Origin: Tangfeifania sp. | GTDB taxonomy: Bacteria; Bacteroidota; Bacteroidia; Bacteroidales; Prolixibacteraceae | Length of the DNA: 8,609 bases | Assembly: GCA_018400515.1 (NCBI GenBank) | Contig: JAGYMR010000113.1 | Location: 1 to 8,609, forward strand | Direction: 5' to 3' | Shown: in pieces, positions 1 through 5,678 of the stretch | Layout of the letters: every line of letters starts with the position of its first letter | How positions within the stretch are numbered: position 1 is the first letter of the stretch | Translations under genes and position numbers: made by a program | Notes under the pieces: model-generated | Told to the model about the DNA's origin: nothing | Databases searched by the model: none | The model's input: the letters and a program-made list of their open reading frames with translations, nothing else

Positions 1-100
1 GCATTCCAGAACGGTTTATTTCCACCTTCTTTCCGGTTTTCCGGGAAAGGTGAAGTTCCACCACCTTTTCTACCGAATCGGTATCCGAATGAAATCGCAT
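1..100 (-). CDS. Partial hypothetical protein, N-terminal 33 residues
   Basis: A minus-strand frame opens with ATG at 100-98 and runs without a stop off the left edge. It encodes about 33 residues beginning MRFHSDTDSVEKV, a hydrophilic, charged, lysine-rich stretch with no signal peptide or recognisable motif. An in-frame TAA lies just upstream of the ATG, across a run of nine A's (minus strand) about 11-19 nt before the start, which resembles the A-rich start regions of Bacteroidota genes. It lies 192 bp downstream of, and in the same orientation as, the AraC-family regulator, so it could be transcribed with it. I do not recognise the family. The fragment is short enough that a chance open frame cannot be excluded. 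Confidence 0.4.
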   Translation of the reverse strand, partial: MRFHSDTDSVEKVVELHLSRKTGKKVEINRSGM

Positions 101-292
101 AAAACAACCAATTTTTTTTTAAGGATAAAGAAACAACATTATCAACGGTGGCCCAAAAATTTAAAAATAAATCCGCTGATTTTCCGGTTCCTGGTCAAAA
201 ATCCCTGTAGGGGCAGATACGGGAGAAAGCAGAACCCTGAGGGTTGACCGGGTAAGGATTGCCCCGGCCATCCGGAACTCCTTTGACGACCG

Positions 293-1171
293 CTACTGGC
301 TCAAATGCCGCTTCCGGAACTCCGTCGGATTCAGCCCCACCTTTTTCTTAAAAAAGAGGCTGAAATAGTGGATCGAGTGAAACCCCAGTTCGTAACTAAT
401 CTCCTTGATATTTTTATTGGTGGAGATCAGCAACTCTTTGGCACGGATGATCTTTAACTGTAAATGGTATTGCCCCGGGGAGACACCGGTATACTTTTTA
501 AACATTTTCCGGAAATAGGAATACCCTACGTGGTGCTGCCCGGCCATCTTTTTCAGATCAATATCGTTTTCCATATTTTGCCGGATCGACAAGCGCACCT
601 CTTCAATGATCCCGGCAATGTGTTTTCCGGCCAATCCCTTCTGCTTTTCAAATGAGACGATATGTCCCAGCAACTTCACGAGCATTCCGGAAGCAATTTG
701 TTGAAATCCGGGTTGCTCTTTTTCAATAATATCATTGATGGTCCGGTAAATTTCAACGACCTCCTCTTTAATGCCACAGGAAATAACGGGTTGCAAAGGA
801 GAAAAAACAGGCCGGTTCAGCAGCTCATCAGCCATTTTTCCTTTGAATCCGATATAATTCTCAGCCCATCCCCTCTTTTTCAAGGGTCTGTAGCGGTGCC
901 ACTGGTTGGGAAAGATGATCATCAGCGCCCCCGGTTTTACCTGAAATCTCCCGTAAGTATTTTCAAAAATCCCGGCCCCCTCGGTGATATAAATCAACTG
1001 ATATTCATTCAGAACGCGCCCCGTTTCCCATTCAAACAGGTACCCGGAAGGATGCTTTTTAGGGGGATAGACCGTATTGGGTTCAATCATGGCCCAGCCG
1101 GCCACCGTAAAATACATCCCCCAGCTGATATCCTCCTCCCCGGTGGTTAAATATTTAAAATTTCCCTTCAT
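293..1171 (-). CDS. AraC-family transcriptional regulator (probable RhaR/RhaS-type rhamnose regulator)
   Basis: This 292-residue DNA-binding regulator has the standard AraC layout. An N-terminal cupin-like sensor domain spans roughly residues 30-110 and includes the stretch QLIYITEGAGIFE and the motif FPNQWHRYRP. A C-terminal pair of helix-turn-helix units follows: HTH1 about 204-226 (DLKKMAGQHHVGYSYFRKMF) and HTH2 about 252-276 (NIKEISYELGFHSIHYFSLF), ending in the family signature GLNPTEFRK (279-287). It is divergent from rhaT across 147 bp and is the only regulator visible. I infer that it senses L-rhamnose or an intermediate and activates the rha genes, as AraC-type RhaR/RhaS proteins do in other bacteria. 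The ligand itself cannot be read from the sequence. ATG at 1171 gives a normal family length. Family assignment is firm; the rhamnose role rests on context. Confidence 0.93.
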   Translation of the reverse strand: MKGNFKYLTTGEEDISWGMYFTVAGWAMIEPNTVYPPKKHPSGYLFEWETGRVLNEYQLIYITEGAGIFENTYGRFQVKPGALMIIFPNQWHRYRPLKKRGWAENYIGFKGKMADELLNRPVFSPLQPVISCGIKEEVVEIYRTINDIIEKEQPGFQQIASGMLVKLLGHIVSFEKQKGLAGKHIAGIIEEVRLSIRQNMENDIDLKKMAGQHHVGYSYFRKMFKKYTGVSPGQYHLQLKIIRAKELLISTNKNIKEISYELGFHSIHYFSLFFKKKVGLNPTEFRKRHLSQ

Positions 1172-1217
1172 GCTTTTTGAAGTGCCAAAATATATAAATT
1201 TTTTGCCATTTTATGTA

Positions 1218-1248
1218 TTGGTATCTTGATTTTTCACCCATATCTTTG
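1218..1248 (+). promoter_or_regulatory. Predicted Bacteroidota-type promoter for the rha operon
   Basis: TTG at 1218-1220 is followed after 20 nt by TATCTTTG at 1241-1248. This fits the Bacteroidota primary sigma consensus of a -33 TTG-type box and a -7 TAnnTTTG box at about 19-20 nt spacing. Transcription would start near 1253-1256, giving a leader of about 65 nt before the rhaT ATG at 1319. I found no equally good match upstream of rhaA, the kinase, the UroD-like gene or the rhamnosidase, so this may be the main promoter for the whole plus-strand set. Confidence 0.6.
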
Positions 1249-1254
1249 AAAGTC

Positions 1255-1287
1255 TATAAATTAATGTGTTCAACCGTATAAATCAAT
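1255..1287 (+). promoter_or_regulatory. Candidate AraC-type direct-repeat half-sites
   Basis: TATAAATTAAT (1255-1265) and TATAAATCAAT (1277-1287) match at 10 of 11 positions and start 22 bp apart, about two helical turns. That is the kind of spacing used by paired half-sites of AraC-family proteins. A third TATAAATT occurs at 1193-1200, on the regulator side. The pair lies downstream of the predicted -7 box, so it would favour repression or leader control unless the true promoter lies elsewhere. The DNA is A/T-rich, so chance similarity is possible. Confidence 0.3.
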
Positions 1288-1318
1288 TATTTAATAACTT
1301 CAAACTAAAAAAAGAATT

Positions 1319-2347
1319 ATGAACCCGATTTATGGTATTTTATTAATTGCTATTGGTTCGATCGGAGCTGCAAGCTTTTATGTCCCCTTCAAAAAAGTAA
1401 AATCGTGGGCCTGGGAATCCTACTGGATCAGCCAGGGGGTAGCCGCATGGCTGATTGCCCCGTGGGTATTTGCCTTGTTGGTCGTTCCCGGCGGCACATT
1501 GCTGGACATCCTTGGCGATGCACCAACCCGGGCCAAATGGCTGGCCATCATGTTCGGAGCCTTCTGGGGAGTGGGCGGACTGACATTCGGATTAAGCCTG
1601 CGGTACCTCGGCGTTGCCCTGGGCCAAAGTGTTGCCCTGGGTTTTTGTGCGGCTTTCGGAACGTTGATCCCCCCGATTGTGGCGGGTGAAAACCTCTTTG
1701 CCTCCACAGCGGGTATCCTTACATTGATTGGTGTCGCCATCTGTGTGGCAGGGATTGCCATCATCGGATATGCCGGTGCGCTGAAATCAAAAAGCCTGTC
1801 TGAAGAGCAGAAAAAAGCGGCAGTGAAAGAATTTGCCCTTAAAAAGGGTTTGCTTATTGCGGTTCTTGCAGGGATCATGAGTGCCAGCATGAATTTTGGC
1901 TTTGAAGCCGGCGTTCCCATCGAAGAAGTAGCTGCCAGTTATGGCACCAACCCGCTGTTTGTCAGCAATCCTTCCCTCATTTTTATCCTGCTCGGGGGAT
2001 TTGCCACCAACTTGGTCTACTGCGTGTACCTGAACATTAAAAACGGTACCGGAAAAGACTATTTATCAGTACCGGGGAAAGTATTCCTGAACAACATCTT
2101 TTTTACATTCCTGGCCGGATTCCTGTGGTTCATGCAGTTTCACTTCTTTGGAATGGGAAAAAGCCAGCTGCCTCCGGAAATGAGTGTTTTTGGCTGGAGT
2201 ATACTAATGGCCCTGAACATTTCGTTCAGTAATATATGGGGACTTCTGCTGAAAGAGTGGAAAGGGGTATCGAAAAAGACCATTACCATCCTTATCATTG
2301 GTATCATTATATTGATCCTCTCCACATTTGTTGTTAATATTCAATAA
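1319..2347 (+). CDS. rhaT: L-rhamnose/H+ symporter RhaT
   Basis: This inner-membrane transporter imports L-rhamnose with protons. Its 342 residues match the roughly 344 of E. coli RhaT, and conserved family stretches are visible: FYVPFKKVK (20-28), a glycine-rich FGAFWGVGGLTFGLSLRYLG around 79-98, and LLKEWKGVSKK near 310-320. Ten hydrophobic segments are apparent at about residues 4-22, 37-56, 73-91, 99-121, 131-151, 175-195, 217-239, 258-277, 288-312 and 321-340, with a charged cytoplasmic loop around 156-176, as expected for the drug/metabolite-transporter-like fold. It is the first gene after the predicted promoter, has an A-rich sequence before the ATG, and is followed after 10 nt by rhaM, so the two are surely co-transcribed. 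The use of RhaT contrasts with the RhaP-type permease I recall from the Bacteroides rhamnose locus. Confidence 0.95.
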   Translation: MNPIYGILLIAIGSIGAASFYVPFKKVKSWAWESYWISQGVAAWLIAPWVFALLVVPGGTLLDILGDAPTRAKWLAIMFGAFWGVGGLTFGLSLRYLGVALGQSVALGFCAAFGTLIPPIVAGENLFASTAGILTLIGVAICVAGIAIIGYAGALKSKSLSEEQKKAAVKEFALKKGLLIAVLAGIMSASMNFGFEAGVPIEEVAASYGTNPLFVSNPSLIFILLGGFATNLVYCVYLNIKNGTGKDYLSVPGKVFLNNIFFTFLAGFLWFMQFHFFGMGKSQLPPEMSVFGWSILMALNISFSNIWGLLLKEWKGVSKKTITILIIGIIILILSTFVVNIQ

Positions 2348-2357
2348 AAAATAAAAA

Positions 2358-2672
2358 ATGAAACGACTGGCATTTAAAATGTACCTCAACGAGGGACAAA
2401 AAGAAATTTATAAGAAACGACACGACGAGATCTGGCCGGAACTGAAAAAATTGCTGAAAGACTCCGGCGTCAGCGAATATTCCATCTTCCTGGATGAGGA
2501 GACCAACATCCTTTTTGCTTTTCAGAAAGTGAGCGGGGAGGGTGGTTCCCAGGACCTGGGGCAAACCGAAATCGTTCAGAAATGGTGGGCCTATATGGCG
2601 GATATCATGAAAACGAATCCGGACAATTCGCCGGTGACGATTCCGCTGGAAGAGGTCTTTTATATGGAATAA
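2358..2672 (+). CDS. rhaM: L-rhamnose mutarotase RhaM
   Basis: This cytoplasmic enzyme interconverts the alpha and beta anomers of L-rhamnose and so speeds delivery of the anomer used by the isomerase. The 104-residue length equals that of E. coli RhaM (family formerly DUF718). Family landmarks are present: YKKRHDEIWPEL at 18-29, with His22 at the position of the catalytic histidine; SIFLDEETNILFAF around 42-55; and WWAYMADIMKTNPDNSPV around 76-93, ending in EEVFYME. It starts 10 nt after the rhaT stop, so it is translated from the same message. A GC-rich hairpin begins 16 nt after its stop codon and may end or stabilise the rhaT-rhaM part of the transcript. Start and product are both well supported. 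Confidence 0.96.
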   Translation: MKRLAFKMYLNEGQKEIYKKRHDEIWPELKKLLKDSGVSEYSIFLDEETNILFAFQKVSGEGGSQDLGQTEIVQKWWAYMADIMKTNPDNSPVTIPLEEVFYME

Positions 2673-2687
2673 CAAATAAAACATTTT

Positions 2688-2710
2688 TCTGCGGGGCCTT
2701 TCCCCGCAGA
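2688..2710 (+). terminator. GC-rich hairpin after rhaM (attenuator or 3'-end stabiliser)
   Basis: A perfect 9-bp stem is formed by TCTGCGGGG (2688-2696) and CCCCGCAGA (2702-2710) around a 5-nt CCTTT loop. No strong U-run follows; the next bases are TACCGGATTT. It is therefore not a canonical intrinsic terminator and is more likely partial, a processing site or an mRNA-stabilising 3' end. Its place between rhaM and rhaA could set different expression levels for the transporter/mutarotase and the catabolic enzymes. Confidence 0.45.
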
Positions 2711-2743
2711 TACCGGATTTAATTAATAGATAAACGATTGATT

Positions 2744-2833
2744 ATGAAACGAGCATGTAAAATATTTACATCCAAGGTGATGATAAAATACATGCGCGTT
2801 CCGACCGATACCTTTAATAATAAACAATTTTAA
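2744..2833 (+). CDS. Possible 29-residue leader peptide upstream of rhaA
   Basis: ATG at 2744 opens a 29-codon frame ending with TAA at 2831-2833, only 4 nt before the rhaA start. The peptide begins MKRACKIFTSKVMIKYMRV and is basic, with no known domain. The first bases resemble the start of rhaM (shared ATGAAACGA, then GCATxTAAAAT after a 3-nt offset), so it could be a relic of a duplicated rhaM start. It could instead be a translated leader coupled to rhaA, or chance in an A/T-rich spacer. It also contains the near-perfect inverted repeat ATGTAAA/TTTACAT with a 3-nt centre (2755-2771). No direct evidence shows that it is translated. Confidence 0.2.
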   Translation: MKRACKIFTSKVMIKYMRVPTDTFNNKQF

Positions 2834-2837
2834 TAGT

Positions 2838-4103
2838 ATGAAAGAAGAGTTAATTAAAAAATCGTATGAAATTGCCAAAGAGCAATATGCTGAATTGAAT
2901 GTTGATACGGATGCCGCCATTAAAAAAATGAAAGAGGTTGCTATTTCACTTCACTGCTGGCAGACCGATGACGTGGGCGGTTTTGAAAAACCCGATTCCG
3001 AATTGTCGGGAGGCGGAATTCAGGCCACCGGGAATTATCCCGGGAAAGCCAGGACCATTGCCGAATCACGGAAGGACCTGGAAAAAGTAATGGAATTGCT
3101 GCCGGGGAAACAACGGTTGAACCTGCACGCAATGTACGGCGATTTTGGTGACAAATATGTTGACCGCAACGAAATTGAACCCAAACATTTTCAAAGCTGG
3201 TTTGACTGGTGTAAGGCGCAGGGCATCGGACTGGATTTCAATGGCACCTTTTTCTCGAACCCCATGGCCGATTCCGGTTTTACTTTATCATCAAAAGATG
3301 AGAATGTCCGGAAATTCTGGGTGGAACACCTGAAGCGCTGCCGCGCGATCTCTGCCGAGGCCGGGAAACAGCTGGGAACACCATCGGTCCATAACACCTG
3401 GATCCCCGACGGTTCAAAAGACATTCCGATCGACCGCAACGGGCACAGGGCCCTACTGACCAAATCGCTCGACGAAGGAATGGCCGACGATTATCCAAAA
3501 GCACATACCAAGGATGCCATCGAAAGTAAATTGTTCGGGATCGGCGCAGAGATGATGACCGTTGGTTCGCACGATTACTACCTGGGGTATGCCATAAAGA
3601 ATAACAAGCTGATCTGTCTTGACAACGGCCATTTCCACCCCACCGAGGTGGTTGGTGATAAGATCTCTGCCTGCCTGCAATTTGTAGACGAGGTACTCCT
3701 GCACGTTACCCGCCCGGTACGCTGGGATTCCGACCATGTGGTTACCTTTAACGAAGAGATCCAGTTAATTGCCGCCGAGGTCATGCGGAACAATTTCCTC
3801 AACCGCGTGAATATCGGCCTGGACTTCTTCGACGCTTCCATCAACCGGATCGGGGCCTATGTCACCGGTACCCGCGCCGCACAGAAAGCATTCCTTTTCG
3901 CCGCTTTGGAACCTACCAAAGACCTGCTGAAACTGGAAGAAAACGGGAACCTTTTTGAGCGCCTGGCTATGCTGGAAGAGCTCAAAACCATGCCCTTCGA
4001 TGCTGTATGGAACTACTACTGCCTGAGCGAAGGCGTTCCCGCCGGAGCGGACTACATAGCAGAAGTACAACAGTACGAGAAAGACGTATTATCCAAAAGA
4101 TAA
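2838..4103 (+). CDS. rhaA: L-rhamnose isomerase RhaA
   Basis: This cytoplasmic metal-dependent aldose-ketose isomerase converts L-rhamnose to L-rhamnulose. At 421 residues it is almost the same length as E. coli RhaA (419) and aligns throughout: SLHCWQTDDVGGFE (37-50), GGIQATGNYPGKAR (59-72), KLFGIGAE (231-238), LDNGHFHPTE (261-270), RPVRWDSDHVV (292-302) and GLDFFDASINRI (327-338). His265, Asp297 and Asp299 match the Mn-binding His and two Asp residues annotated in the E. coli enzyme, so the metal site looks intact. This is the RhaA type, not the Pseudomonas stutzeri-type isomerase. The start is supported by alignment of the N-terminal helix to E. coli. It follows a 165-bp spacer after rhaM and is followed by a strong hairpin before the kinase. 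Confidence 0.97.
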   Translation: MKEELIKKSYEIAKEQYAELNVDTDAAIKKMKEVAISLHCWQTDDVGGFEKPDSELSGGGIQATGNYPGKARTIAESRKDLEKVMELLPGKQRLNLHAMYGDFGDKYVDRNEIEPKHFQSWFDWCKAQGIGLDFNGTFFSNPMADSGFTLSSKDENVRKFWVEHLKRCRAISAEAGKQLGTPSVHNTWIPDGSKDIPIDRNGHRALLTKSLDEGMADDYPKAHTKDAIESKLFGIGAEMMTVGSHDYYLGYAIKNNKLICLDNGHFHPTEVVGDKISACLQFVDEVLLHVTRPVRWDSDHVVTFNEEIQLIAAEVMRNNFLNRVNIGLDFFDASINRIGAYVTGTRAAQKAFLFAALEPTKDLLKLEENGNLFERLAMLEELKTMPFDAVWNYYCLSEGVPAGADYIAEVQQYEKDVLSKR

Positions 4104-4127
4104 TCGCGTCAGATAATGATATTTTTT

Positions 4128-4181
4128 CCCGTCCCTTTTGTCTCCCGCCAGCGGTCAGACAAGGGGACGGGAATCATTTTT
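4128..4181 (+). terminator. Long hairpin between rhaA and the kinase gene
   Basis: The arm at 4128-4143 (CCCGTCCCTTTTGTCT) pairs with 4157-4171 (AGACAAGGGGACGGG), giving 15 base pairs with one bulged T and one G-T wobble around a 13-nt loop. A run of five T's follows at 4177-4181 after a 5-nt AATCA gap, so it could act as an imperfect intrinsic terminator or an mRNA 3' boundary after rhaA. The loop bases CAGCGGT (4149-4155) are complementary to ACCGCTG (4192-4198) upstream of the kinase ATG, so a pseudoknot or an alternative fold is possible. Confidence 0.55.
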
Positions 4182-4217
4182 AAATCAATAAACCGCTGAC
4201 AAAAAAAGACTGAATTT

Positions 4218-5579
4218 ATGCAACAAGTGATTGCTGTTTTTGATATTGGAAAAACCAATAAAAAGTGTTTGCTTTTCGATAAAAATTTCCGGGTGGTCCT
4301 GGAACAGGAACAAAAATTCCCTGTAATAAAAGACGATGATGGTTTTGAATGTGATGATATTGATCTGATCAACTCCTGGATCTCGGACACCCTCGATGAA
4401 ATCATCTCCAAAGGGGAATTTGACCCGGTGGCGGTGAATTTCTCCACCTATGGGGCCTCCCTGATGTTTCTGGATGAAAACGGGAACCCCCTCACCCCTA
4501 TCTATAACTACCTGAAAGAAGTTTCCCCCTCCATTGCCGAAAATCTCTTTGACCAATACGGCGGCCGGGACGAATTTTGCAGGAAAACAGCAAGCCCGGC
4601 TTTGGGAATGCTGCTGAATTCAGGGGTACAGATTTTATGGCTCCAAAAGGAAAAGCCGGAAGTATACCAAAAAGTAAAATCCATCCTCCATTTCCCGCAA
4701 TACCTTTGCTATGCACTGACCAAAAAGATCGTTTCTGAACCCACATCGATCGGTTGCCATACATTTATGTGGGATTTCGACCACATGAAATACCACCAGT
4801 GGGTGAGCGATAAAAACATTCCGTTGCCGGATCCCATCACCAATGATGTTGTTTTTCCGGTAAACAAAGGATCAAAACAGATCAAGATCGGTACCGGCAT
4901 CCATGACAGCTCGGCCTCGCTGGTGCCCTATTTAAAAGGAAGCCCGGAAAAATTCATCCTGGTTTCAACCGGCACCTGGTGCATCAATATGAATCCCTTT
5001 AACAAGGAACCTTTAACCAAAGAACAGCTCGAAAGCGACAGCCTTTGCTATCTGACGCCCGACAAGGACCAGGTGAAATCATCGCGGTTGTTCATGGGCC
5101 ATTTCCACGAAGTATGGGCCGAAAAACTGGCCAAACACTTCGGGGTGGAAGAGGATGCGTTTAAAAAGATCGGAAAAGATGAAGCCGTCATCGAAAGCCT
5201 TCAGAAAAAATACGGGGACCAGCCGGTTTATTTCCCCCGGGGAAAGGAGAGTTTCGAAGAGGGATTGGAAAAGGCCGATCTGAATGCCTTCGGAAGTTAT
5301 GAAGAGGCTTATACCAAACTGATGATCGACCTGACCGCCTTGTGGGCAGCATCGGTCCGCCTGGTCATTCCTGAAAACGATGAAACGGAAACATTGTACA
5401 TCTCCGGTGGTTTCGCCCGGAATGAAATTTTCATTCACCTGGTAAAAACGCATTTCCCGGGAAAAAACGTCTATATTTCCGAAATTGACAATTCCAGCGC
5501 CCTTGGAGCAGCCCTTGTCATTGCCCATACGCTCAGTGAGGCGGACACCGCTTCCGTGGACCTGGGACTGAAAAAATAA
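4218..5579 (+). CDS. FGGY-family carbohydrate kinase, probable L-rhamnulokinase
   Basis: This cytoplasmic ATP-dependent sugar kinase of 453 residues probably makes L-rhamnulose 1-phosphate from the RhaA product. FGGY landmarks are visible: the N-terminal phosphate-1 motif FDIGKTNKK (8-16); GIHDSSAS (227-234), whose Asp230 sits where the catalytic base is expected; the phosphate-2 motif LVSTGTW (248-254); and the adenosine-binding LYISGGFARNEI (393-404). The substrate is inferred from its position after rhaA. The sequence differs clearly from E. coli RhaB (the region HFPQYLCYALTKK, then a long insert-like segment 180-220, is not RhaB-like), so it belongs to another FGGY branch that I associate with Bacteroidota deoxysugar loci. 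An L-fuculose or other ketose substrate is the main alternative. It starts 114 bp after rhaA, with an A-rich pre-start region and a hairpin in the gap. Confidence 0.88.
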   Translation: MQQVIAVFDIGKTNKKCLLFDKNFRVVLEQEQKFPVIKDDDGFECDDIDLINSWISDTLDEIISKGEFDPVAVNFSTYGASLMFLDENGNPLTPIYNYLKEVSPSIAENLFDQYGGRDEFCRKTASPALGMLLNSGVQILWLQKEKPEVYQKVKSILHFPQYLCYALTKKIVSEPTSIGCHTFMWDFDHMKYHQWVSDKNIPLPDPITNDVVFPVNKGSKQIKIGTGIHDSSASLVPYLKGSPEKFILVSTGTWCINMNPFNKEPLTKEQLESDSLCYLTPDKDQVKSSRLFMGHFHEVWAEKLAKHFGVEEDAFKKIGKDEAVIESLQKKYGDQPVYFPRGKESFEEGLEKADLNAFGSYEEAYTKLMIDLTALWAASVRLVIPENDETETLYISGGFARNEIFIHLVKTHFPGKNVYISEIDNSSALGAALVIAHTLSEADTASVDLGLKK

Positions 5580-5678
5580 GTTTCAGGCCAAACCAGTTGA
5601 AAGATCTCCTTAAACAAAAGGGGGCATTATCTTATAAAACTAAACCAACCAGGGTTTAAAAGCTTAAAATTAATCGAT

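Noticed and set aside
233..245. AACCCT-G-AGGGTT palindrome downstream of the regulator gene, as its terminator
   Set aside because: The usable stem is only 5 bp with a 3-nt loop, and no T-run follows on the minus strand.
50..247. A 65-codon plus-strand frame at the left end
   Set aside because: Its product is rich in Arg, Lys and Phe with no family features, it overlaps the better-supported minus-strand start at 100, and it ends in non-coding DNA.
662..1150. A long plus-strand open frame opposite the regulator gene
   Set aside because: It is the antisense shadow of the AraC-family gene, whose translation shows clear domain signatures; the shadow product has no recognisable family features.
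1420..1920. A 166-codon minus-strand open frame
   Set aside because: It is antisense to rhaT, which is strongly supported by length, transmembrane pattern and motifs.
5642..5657. AAACC ... GGTTT inverted repeat before the UroD-like gene, as an operator
   Set aside because: The arms are only 5 bp in an A/T-rich spacer and have no second copy; expected by chance.
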